41,794 nucleotides of DNA from an uncultured beta proteobacterium (GTDB lineage Bacteria > Pseudomonadota > Gammaproteobacteria > Burkholderiales > Burkholderiaceae_C). The stretch's first letter is position 1. Every line of letters starts with the position of its first letter. The position numbers and the translations under genes are program-made. The stretch is from positions 1-41,794 of the forward strand of contig CAIMXF010000292.1 of the NCBI GenBank assembly GCA_903845345.1. The letters are read 5' to 3'. Below the pieces are notes generated by a model that did not search any database, was not told the DNA's origin, and saw nothing but the letters and a program-made list of their open reading frames with translations. Below are positions 35,975-41,794 of the stretch, piece by piece.

Positions 35975-38641
35975 ATGAAGACGAAACTCAAACCCGTTGC
36001 CGCCGCCGCGGCGGTCACGCTTGCCGGCGCGGTCTCCGCCCCGGCGTTCGCGCAGTCCGCCGGGGCTCCGGCACCGGCCGCTTCGGCCGCCATGGCCACC
36101 AGGGACGATCCGGTCCAGACGGTCGAGGTCACCGGCATCCGCGCCTCGCTGCAGACCTCCACGAACATCAAGAAGAACGCCAACGCCGTCGTGGACGCGC
36201 TGTCCGCCGAAGACGTCGGCAAGCTGCCCGACTCCGACGTCGGCGAATCGCTGGGCCGCATCCCCGGCGTGTCCGTGGACCGCGAGTTCGGCCAGGGCTC
36301 CTCGGTCTCGATCCGTGGCTCGGATCCGCAGATGACCTACACGACGCTGAACGGCCAGACCGTGGCTTCGACGGGCTGGTACGACCAGAAGTCGGTCGAC
36401 CGTTCGTTCAACTACTCGCTGCTGCCCTCCGAGCTCATCGGTGGCATGGACGTCTACAAGACGCAGCAGGCCGACCTGACCGAAGGCGGCATCGGCGGCA
36501 CCGTGATCGTCAAGACGCGCAAGCCGCTGGACCTCGCGGCCAACACGGCGTTCGTCAGTGCCCGGGTGTCCAAGGGCACGGTCAGCACGGATCCGGACAA
36601 GGACGTCTCGGGCATGTACAGCTGGCGCAGCGAGGACAGGCGCTTCGGCGCGCTGGTCGCGGGCGCCTTCGAGAAGGGCATCTACATCCGCCGCGGCATC
36701 GAGTCGGACACGCGCTGGTCGGGCGACGTCGAGCCGACGACCTTCATCCAGAACCGCCAGCGCAGCGCACTCAACCTGACGCTGCAGGCCAGGCCCGTCG
36801 AGAACCTGGACCTGGGCCTGAACTACCTGAAGCTGGCGTTGACGGGCGACAACTCCAATACCAGCCAGTACCTGTTCCAGACCGCCAGCCCGGACAGCAA
36901 CCCGAACGGCCCGGCGACGCCCTGCGTGATGAACGCCGTCGGCGTCTGCGTGACCAGCAACATCAGCGCCGCCGACGCGACGGACGAGTTCGTGCAGACC
37001 TGGGCCCGCAAGGCCAGGATGACCTCCGACAGCCTGGTGCTGAACGGGTCGTACAAGCTGGACGACTGGAAGCTCGAGGCCGTCGGCGGCACGACCAAGG
37101 CCGATGGCGGTACGTCGGAGACGACGAACTACAGCTACTACGCTGGCGGCCTGCCGCTGTGGGCCGGCCAGATCGACGCCACGGGCAAGGAAATCCACAT
37201 CAGCCCGACGACGAACCAGAACTACACGACCGCCAATCTCCCGTCCACGATCGGCCCGGCAGGATCGTGGGCGACGACGCAGGGACCGAACAGCGACAAG
37301 GAGAACTTCGCCCAACTGGACGCCACCAAGGATCTGGACTGGGCAGGCCTGACGTCGTTCAAGTTCGGCGCCCGCGCCACGAAGCACACCTTCGCGCAGA
37401 ACACGCTGCGCGCCAACTTCGCGGCCACGCCGGTCCTGGCCAACACGGCGAGCCTGTACGACGGCACGATGGACACGGGCACGCCCGGCTGGAGCGCTCC
37501 GAAGCCCGACATCGACGCGATGATGGCCAACACCAACGCGAACATCACGTCGTGGTCCGAAGAGCGGGACGGCTACGGCGTCCTGCAGGAGCGCAACACC
37601 TCCGCCTACGGCATGTTCGAGTTCGAGAAGGACCAGTGGCGCGGCAACTTCGGCCTGCGCTACGTCCACACCCGGGCTTCGGCCACGGGCTACAAGTTCG
37701 ACGGCTCGCCGCTGGCGGCCGGCGACATCGCGCAGAACCAGGGCTGGAGCAGCTCGCTGTCCAGCGACCAGGCCTCGTACGGCTACTTCCTGCCGAGCTT
37801 CAACGCGGCGTTCAACCTCCAGAAGGACACGATCCTTCGCCTGGCCGCTTCGCGCGCCATGACCCGCCCGAACTTCGCCAACATGTTGCAGGCGCAGCAG
37901 TCGGGCTATGAAGACGGCGTCGCGGGCAACGAGACGATGGTCTACGGCAGCCCGGGCCTCAAGCCGATGCTGTCGAACCAGTTCGACCTCAGCCTCGAGC
38001 ACTACTACGGCCGCGGCAACCTGGTGGCGGTGGACTATTTCCACAAGAGCATCAGCAACTTCATCACCACCGTGACGAAGTATGACCAGTCGATCGGCGT
38101 GGTCAGCCCCGACAGCGGCCTGGACAGCTGGACGGTCAGCAACTACGTCAACGCCGGCGGGGGCAAGATCGACGGCCTCGAGGCCCAGGTCAACCACGAC
38201 TTCGACAACGGCTTCGGCGTTGTCGGCAACTACACGTTCTCGCACGCGGTGGCCCCGGCGAGCAGCTACGTGGACGCGGTGCCGGTGTTCACGCAATCCT
38301 CGCGCAACACCGTCAACCTGGCGGGCTACTACGAGACCTCGGTCTACTCGGCGCGCCTGGCCTACAACTGGCGTTCCAAGTACATGCTGCGTGAAGATCC
38401 GTACTGGTATGGCAACCGCTGGCACGATGCCTACGGCACGCTGGACCTGAGCCTGGGCTACAACATCACCCCCAAGATCCGCCTGGGCTTCGACGCGACC
38501 AACCTGCTCAAGCAGAAGGACCTCGAGTACGGCACGAGCGGCACGCCGTCGACGCAAAAGGTGCCCTTGCAGGACGGCTACCCCGCCTGGTCGTTCATGG
38601 GCGAGACGACGTACCGCGTCGGCCTGAGCGCCAAGTTCTGA
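35975..38641 (+). CDS. TonB-dependent receptor 2
   Basis: An 888-aa outer-membrane receptor of the same group as the first. Signal peptide 1-27 (APAFAQ end), plug with VEVTGIRASLQTSTNIKKNANAVVDALSAEDVGKLPDSDVGESLGRIPGV (key landmarks VEVTGIR and IPGVSVD), barrel ending in RVGLSAKF. Start chosen by GAGGAG five bases before the ATG. Its sequence is clearly different from receptor 1 beyond the plug, so it likely takes another glycan. It is followed by a small hairpin and the DUF6445-like gene, 120 bases downstream. No TGGT-N7-TGGT site precedes it, so it probably is outside the GntR regulon. Confidence 0.93.
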   Translation: MKTKLKPVAAAAAVTLAGAVSAPAFAQSAGAPAPAASAAMATRDDPVQTVEVTGIRASLQTSTNIKKNANAVVDALSAEDVGKLPDSDVGESLGRIPGVSVDREFGQGSSVSIRGSDPQMTYTTLNGQTVASTGWYDQKSVDRSFNYSLLPSELIGGMDVYKTQQADLTEGGIGGTVIVKTRKPLDLAANTAFVSARVSKGTVSTDPDKDVSGMYSWRSEDRRFGALVAGAFEKGIYIRRGIESDTRWSGDVEPTTFIQNRQRSALNLTLQARPVENLDLGLNYLKLALTGDNSNTSQYLFQTASPDSNPNGPATPCVMNAVGVCVTSNISAADATDEFVQTWARKARMTSDSLVLNGSYKLDDWKLEAVGGTTKADGGTSETTNYSYYAGGLPLWAGQIDATGKEIHISPTTNQNYTTANLPSTIGPAGSWATTQGPNSDKENFAQLDATKDLDWAGLTSFKFGARATKHTFAQNTLRANFAATPVLANTASLYDGTMDTGTPGWSAPKPDIDAMMANTNANITSWSEERDGYGVLQERNTSAYGMFEFEKDQWRGNFGLRYVHTRASATGYKFDGSPLAAGDIAQNQGWSSSLSSDQASYGYFLPSFNAAFNLQKDTILRLAASRAMTRPNFANMLQAQQSGYEDGVAGNETMVYGSPGLKPMLSNQFDLSLEHYYGRGNLVAVDYFHKSISNFITTVTKYDQSIGVVSPDSGLDSWTVSNYVNAGGGKIDGLEAQVNHDFDNGFGVVGNYTFSHAVAPASSYVDAVPVFTQSSRNTVNLAGYYETSVYSARLAYNWRSKYMLREDPYWYGNRWHDAYGTLDLSLGYNITPKIRLGFDATNLLKQKDLEYGTSGTPSTQKVPLQDGYPAWSFMGETTYRVGLSAKF

Positions 38642-38643
38642 GG

Positions 38644-38658
38644 CGCTGGCGCCCAGCG
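38644..38658 (+). other. small hairpin after TonB receptor 2
   Basis: CGCTGG - CGC - CCAGCG directly after the receptor stop, without a T-run. It may attenuate or protect the 3' end rather than terminate. Confidence 0.35.
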
Positions 38659-38761
38659 AAGTGGCCGGCACGAGCACGGCCGCTTCGAACCGCACCCCAT
38701 GCATCGGACGCAAGTCCGGCCGCCGGTGTGTTTTCCCGGGGTACCCGCTAGCATCTCGCCC

Positions 38762-39469
38762 ATGCCCGAGAACCACGCGCTCCGGATGCCGCCCGACATC
38801 CGGTCCCTCAGGATCGGCGACCACCAAGTCGTCGTCATCGACAACTTCCTCGAACATCCCGAAGCGTTGGTCGAATTCGCCGCGGAGGGCCGCTTCGAGC
38901 CCTATCCCGGCATGGCCGAGCGAAAGGGCTATCCGGGCATCCGCGCCCGCGCGCCGGGCGACTACTCGCACAACATCACGGAGCTGCTGGATCCGCTCAT
39001 CAAGGTGAACTTCGGCGTCCCCGAGGTGCTGGCCGTGAAGAAGAGCGCCTGCTATTTCTCGCTGACCACCACGCCCCCCGGGGCGCTCGGGCCGCTCCAG
39101 CGCACGCCGCATTTCGACGCGAGCACGCCGCACCACATGGCTGCGCTGCTCTACCTGTGCAACGACGAGCACGGCGGCACGGGCTTCTATCGTCACAACG
39201 CGACCGGCATGCAGCGCATCACGGCCGAGAACCGCGAGCGCTATCTCGACGTCTACTATGAAGAGATCAATGCGCGCCTCCCGGCGCAGCGCTACTTCGA
39301 TCGCTCGGACGAGCGATTCACGCTGCTCGGCGCGATTGCCGCGCGCTTCAACCGCATGGTGGTCTACCCAGGCAGCCTGCTGCACAGCGCCTGCGTCAAT
39401 CCGGCGCTCAGCCTCTGCGGCGATCCGCGAAAGGGTCGATTGACGGTCAATACGTTCTACGACTTCTGA
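38762..39469 (+). CDS. DUF6445-like protein with 2-oxoglutarate/Fe oxygenase-type motif
   Basis: A 235-aa cytoplasmic protein. It starts MPENHALRMPPDIRSLRIGDHQVVVIDNFL, like DUF6445 proteins and prolyl-4-hydroxylase-related folds. HFD (His117, Asp119) in QRTPHFDASTPHH, a distal His208 in VVYPGSLLHSACV and Arg226 (KGRLTVNTFYDF) have the order of an Fe(II)/2OG site. Genes of this kind sit beside TonB receptors in Caulobacter and Xanthomonas; substrate unknown. I chose ATG 38762 because the N-terminus fits the fold; a frame from 38699 is open but Pro-rich. It is likely co-transcribed with the receptor. Confidence 0.75.
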   Translation: MPENHALRMPPDIRSLRIGDHQVVVIDNFLEHPEALVEFAAEGRFEPYPGMAERKGYPGIRARAPGDYSHNITELLDPLIKVNFGVPEVLAVKKSACYFSLTTTPPGALGPLQRTPHFDASTPHHMAALLYLCNDEHGGTGFYRHNATGMQRITAENRERYLDVYYEEINARLPAQRYFDRSDERFTLLGAIAARFNRMVVYPGSLLHSACVNPALSLCGDPRKGRLTVNTFYDF

Positions 39470-39565
39470 CGGCCCCGCGCGTGACACGGCAGCTCGCTTG
39501 AGACCAGATGAAAACCCGGCTGCGCAGGTGGGTTGCGGGTTAGTACCGATAACCAGCAAGGCAAC

Positions 39566-39585
39566 TGGTAGTACATTGGTGCCAT
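39566..39585 (+). promoter_or_regulatory. operator site D before the candidate small RNA
   Basis: TGGT-AGTACAT-TGGT-GCCAT with TGGT words at 39566 and 39577 (11 apart), as at nagK. TACATT (39572-39577) aligns with the nagK -10 box. The -35 (ATAACC, 39549-39554) is weak. A further inverted repeat GGTTA-N7-TAACC lies at 39538-39554. Confidence 0.6.
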
Positions 39586-39741
39586 GTCGCACGGAGAGCG
39601 GGTTGGAAGTCCTGAGGGCCCGCTCGCGACATCTGGAACGACGGCGGACGAGTGGGTCCGCCCGCCCGAAGTCGATAGCGGGCGTAGTGCCAGTCCGGTG
39701 GGTGGAGGTGAGCCGCGTCTCTCGGCTCACCTCTTTTTTTT
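39585..39741 (+). ncRNA. candidate structured small RNA of the GlcNAc regulon (~157 nt)
   Basis: No credible protein gene lies here, yet the stretch is bounded by an operator/promoter-like site and a strong terminator. Four successive hairpins can be drawn. SL1 is GAGCGGG/CCCGCTC (39596-39602 with 39619-39625). SL2 is GGCGGAC/GTCCGCC (39643-39649 with 39656-39662). SL3 is CGCCCG/CGGGCG (39663-39668 with 39679-39684, abutting SL2). SL4 is the 11-bp terminator at 39705-39733 followed by T8. A single-stranded linker (39685-39704) remains. The 5' end is estimated from the presumed -10 box. Its bases 39699-39705 (TGGGTGG) could pair with CCACCCG in both TonB leaders (one G-U pair), a weak hint at a target. 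High GC makes chance hairpins more likely, so structure alone is not proof. Confidence 0.55.
39705..39741 (+). terminator. strong intrinsic terminator
   Basis: GAGGTGAGCCG - 7-base loop - CGGCTCACCTC, a perfect 11-bp stem followed by eight T residues (39734-39741). It ends the candidate small RNA and any read-through from the DUF6445-like gene. Confidence 0.95.
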
Positions 39742-39754
39742 GCCCGCGACGGCC

Positions 39755-39790
39755 AAAAAAAACCGGCCGGTACCCCGAAGCACCGGCCGG
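39755..39790 (-). terminator. intrinsic terminator of the ROK gene
   Basis: Read on the minus strand: CCGGCCGGT - 10-base loop - ACCGGCCGG followed by eight T residues (plus-strand A8 at 39755-39762). It faces the plus-strand terminator 14 bases away. Another 7-bp hairpin (GTCCAAT-CAAGA-ATTGGAC) lies at 39799-39817. Confidence 0.9.
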
Positions 39791-39931
39791 CTCGCAATGT
39801 CCAATCAAGAATTGGACTAGCCCGAAACTAATGCCGCGGTGGCTGGCCCTGCCCCTCGCACGTCGCAGTGCGGCCGTCGGCAACCTCGCCCATCGCGCAG
39901 GGGACAAGCCCTGGCACCATTGCGGCCGCCG

Positions 39932-41155
39932 TCACGGGTTGTCCGCCTTCAGCAGCACGCCGAGATTGGGATTGAGCTCGTCGAAGATCGGCAGCGCCGC
40001 GGCCCCGAGGGCCGCCGTGTCGTGACCCGCCAGCCCCGCGATCACCCGCGGGGTCTGGCGGTTGCGGCGTGCGGCGACGGAGGTGTGCAGCGGCTCGAGC
40101 CGCTCGATCAGCAAGGCCAGCACCGACGCCGGCAGGAAGCCGCCGATGACCACGGCCTCGGCATCGAGCATCGATTCGAGGATGTTGACCGCCTGGCGCA
40201 GCCGCTGCGCGGCCTCGTCGAGCCAGCCGTCCAGGCGCGCGCGCGCCGCGGGGCTCGGGTCGAGCAGCATCTGCGGCGTGGCGTGCGCCAGGTCGCCGAT
40301 CTCCAGCGCCTCGTAGGCGGCCTGCAGCGACACGTAGCGCTCCAGGCAGCCGCGGTTGCCGCACGGGCACTGCCGGCCCTCCGGCACCACGATCATGTGG
40401 CCGATCTCGCCCGCGTTGTGGCCCGAGCCCTTGTACAGGTGGCCGTCGTGGAACATGCCGGCGCCCAGGCCGGTGCCGATGAACAGGTAGGTGAAGCTGC
40501 GGAACGTGCGCGCCACGCCGTGCAGGCGCTCGCCGATGGCGGCGGCGGTGGCGTCGTTCTCCATGATCACCGGCAGGCCGATGGCGCCGCCGATCTGCTG
40601 CGCGATCGACAGGTCCTGCCAGCCCGGCAGGGCGGTCGGGCCGACGGCGCTCAGTCCTTCGACGTCGAACGGCCCCGGCACCGCCAGGCCGAGCCCGAGC
40701 ACGCGGCTCCAGTCGGCGTCCGACGACCTGCGCAGCGTCTCGACGACGTCGCGCACCAGCGGCATCGCCTGCGCGGGCGTCGGGTGATCCACGGCCAGCG
40801 TGCAGCGGCCGCGGATCCTGCCGGACAGGTCGACCACCACCGCCACCATCATGTTCTGGTCGATCTGCAGGCCGATCGAGTAGGCGCCGTCCGGGTTGAT
40901 CACGAACGGCGTGGCCGGCTGGCCGCGCGTCCCGCGCTCGGGCGTCAACGCGTTCAGGAAGCCGAGCTTCTGCAGCTCGCTCGCGATGTTGGAAATGGTC
41001 TGCGGCGTCAGCGCGGTCAGGCGCGCGATGTCGGCACGGGTCAGCCGTCCGTGCAGGCGGATGGCCTCCATCACGACGCGCCGGTTGTGGGAACGGGCGA
41101 ATTCGAGATTGGTGCCGGACAGGCTGGCGACGTTGGGCTTGTTCACCGGGGACAT
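39932..41155 (-). CDS. ROK-family transcriptional repressor
   Basis: A 407-aa protein: N-terminal winged helix (about 20-75, with RLTRADIARLTALTPQTISNIASELQKLGFL as landmark), then a sugar-kinase fold with Asp201 (MENDATAAA), FIGTGLGAG and the ROK zinc motif GHMIVVPEGRQCPCGNRGC (His246/His253 region, Cys263, 265, 270). With a DNA-binding domain it is of the NagC/Mlc/XylR type rather than a free kinase, though kinase residues remain. It is divergent from a sugar ABC transporter gene and likely controls it. Start ATG 41155; no strong ribosome site. Confidence 0.93.
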   Translation of the reverse strand: MSPVNKPNVASLSGTNLEFARSHNRRVVMEAIRLHGRLTRADIARLTALTPQTISNIASELQKLGFLNALTPERGTRGQPATPFVINPDGAYSIGLQIDQNMMVAVVVDLSGRIRGRCTLAVDHPTPAQAMPLVRDVVETLRRSSDADWSRVLGLGLAVPGPFDVEGLSAVGPTALPGWQDLSIAQQIGGAIGLPVIMENDATAAAIGERLHGVARTFRSFTYLFIGTGLGAGMFHDGHLYKGSGHNAGEIGHMIVVPEGRQCPCGNRGCLERYVSLQAAYEALEIGDLAHATPQMLLDPSPAARARLDGWLDEAAQRLRQAVNILESMLDAEAVVIGGFLPASVLALLIERLEPLHTSVAARRNRQTPRVIAGLAGHDTAALGAAALPIFDELNPNLGVLLKADNP

Positions 41156-41177
41156 GATGACCGATCAGGAGGCGAGT

Positions 41178-41206
41178 GTATTAATATAATCAAATTGAAG
41201 TAATAC
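41178..41206. promoter_or_regulatory. candidate ROK operator upstream of its own gene
   Basis: An AT-rich 29-base element with outer arms GTATTA/TAATAC and an inner TCAAATTGA palindrome. The word CAAATTGA-N2-TAA (41191-41203) recurs at 41618-41630 before the ABC transporter gene. Confidence 0.5.
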
Positions 41207-41617
41207 TCGACAACCCGCATGCGCCGGGTCGCGGCGGCCTTCGCGCTCGAGGGCGTCGCAGGTCGAGCGCCGGCAACCACCCTGATCGCCAGGAGCGGGC
41301 CGGCGGCCATGCCTTGCGGGGGCGGAGCTGCGCCTCTCCCGCGCCGATCGGTCCCCATCCACCGCGCGGCCAACTTCGAAGGGCATCCCCGCCTGCGCGC
41401 ATCGCCCATGCCAGGCAGGGCTCCAGCCAACAATGGGGGCACGTCGACATCGAGCCGCCGGGCCCGCGCGCGTCGCCGTATCGGGCTGCGCGTATTCTGG
41501 CCCGAGAAGACGCCGACGTGCAGCCCGACAGCAAAAGACGCCCTGCCGCCGTTCGCAGCGTGTAAACCCTCAACAATGCGAGCTTGACCCCCAAAGCGTC
41601 GGCCCAGATAATGCAAA
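41207..41617. other. intergenic region without a convincing gene
   Basis: About 400 bases of GC-rich sequence between the ROK gene and the ABC gene. The frames found are Arg/Ala/Pro-rich without ribosome sites, and I see no hairpin with a T-run. Confidence 0.55.
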
Positions 41618-41630
41618 CAAATTGACTTAA
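41618..41630 (+). promoter_or_regulatory. second CAAATTGA-N2-TAA site, before the ABC transporter gene
   Basis: CAAATTGACTTAA lies 18 bases before the start of the solute-binding protein gene and matches CAAATTGA-N2-TAA in front of the ROK gene, as expected for a shared repressor site. Confidence 0.45.
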
Positions 41631-41647
41631 CAGGGATCGCCTTGCAG

Positions 41648-41794
41648 ATGTCTCCGCCGTTCGCGTTCGCTCGCACGCCCGCGCCCCGCGGGCGTGGCGC
41701 GCGCGCGTGGGCGGCCGCACTGCTGCTTTCCGCCTTCGCGGGCCGCGTCGCCGCCGTGGAACTGACGATGTGGGTGATGCCGGTCACCACCAAC
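41648..41794 (+). CDS. sugar ABC transporter solute-binding protein (5' part only)
   Basis: The first 49 codons of a gene cut by the window end. The protein starts MSPPFAFARTPAPRG, then a hydrophobic signal sequence (AWAAALLLSAFAG) and the mature start VELTMWVMPVTTN, typical of family-1 sugar-binding proteins (strand ELTMWV). AGGGATCG precedes it. Divergence from a ROK repressor supports a sugar-uptake operon to the right. Confidence 0.7.
   Translation, partial: MSPPFAFARTPAPRGRGARAWAAALLLSAFAGRVAAVELTMWVMPVTTN

Noticed and set aside
39799-39817. GTCCAAT-CAAGA-ATTGGAC hairpin as a third terminator or operator
   Set aside because: No T-run on either strand and no gene start nearby; probably part of the 3' end of the ROK transcript.
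39584-39820. A 78-codon ORF starting within operator site D
   Set aside because: It runs straight through the two opposing intrinsic terminators, has no ribosome-binding site and an unremarkable sequence; the small-RNA reading fits better.
35720-39907. A 1395-codon open frame on the minus strand opposite TonB receptor 2 and its neighbour
   Set aside because: It is an antisense shadow of GC-rich codons: Arg/Val/Asp/His-rich composition, no domain, no start site, and real genes with signal peptide and motifs on the plus strand.

Overview
The window looks like chromosomal DNA of a high-GC betaproteobacterium, probably a chitin- or glycan-using member of the Burkholderiales (Roseateles/Mitsuaria-like); Xanthomonadales cannot be excluded. 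The signs are GC-rich third positions, TonB receptors of the Xanthomonas/Caulobacter type with near-identical leaders, a BadF-type N-acetylglucosamine kinase, and PurT, FadH, AzoR and pirin as housekeeping neighbours. I see no tRNA, rRNA, CRISPR array, transposase or replication origin. The first ~1.4 kb is visibly less GC-rich and carries a LuxR-type regulator, so it may be acquired.

Left third (1-21.3 kb), mostly stress, redox and envelope genes: a small protein (possibly DUF4902-like) converges on a LuxR solo. A tightly overlapping minus-strand operon follows (cysteine-less glutaredoxin-like protein, exported alpha/beta hydrolase, NatA-like ATPase, NatB-like permease). Next come a beta-class GST, purT with an exported thioredoxin-like protein upstream, a winged-helix/PD-(D/E)XK-like protein, a DJ-1/PfpI protein and a ribbon-helix-helix protein. 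A LysR/old-yellow-enzyme pair is divergent from azoreductase-pirin. A DUF4397 lipoprotein, FadH, a 53-aa exported peptide, a PAP2-like membrane protein, NnrU and a MaoC-like protein follow. Several convergent gene ends share palindromes that embed the stop codons.

Middle (21.3-31.2 kb), a complete N-acetylglucosamine (GlcNAc) catabolic locus: GlcNAc kinase, GlcNAc-6-P deacetylase, SIS-domain GlcN-6-P deaminase, a GH3 beta-N-acetylhexosaminidase, an AmpG-like MFS permease and a GH16-like lipoprotein form one plus-strand operon ending at a 14-bp hairpin. A GntR/HutC-family repressor (NagQ-like) and a TPR protein lie on the opposite strand. Oligosaccharides would enter through the TonB receptor, cross the inner membrane through the permease, be cut by GH3, and reach fructose-6-P through NagK, NagA and NagB-II.

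Right third (31.2-41.8 kb): two TonB-dependent receptors sharing a conserved 48-nt leader, each followed by a predicted double-stranded beta-helix protein (cupin-8 type, then DUF6445 type). A ROK repressor then stands divergent from the start of a solute-binding protein of a sugar ABC transporter, cut by the window end.

The most interesting signal is a recurrent operator-like element, TGGT-N7-TGGT, before nagK, before the first TonB receptor, before the GntR regulator itself, and at about 39.57 kb, where no protein gene follows. The fourth copy sits just before a ~157-nt stretch that can fold into three hairpins plus an 11-bp intrinsic terminator with eight T residues. I interpret this as a candidate small RNA belonging to the GlcNAc regulon. 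No homology search or folding program was run; family calls come from motifs and general protein resemblance.
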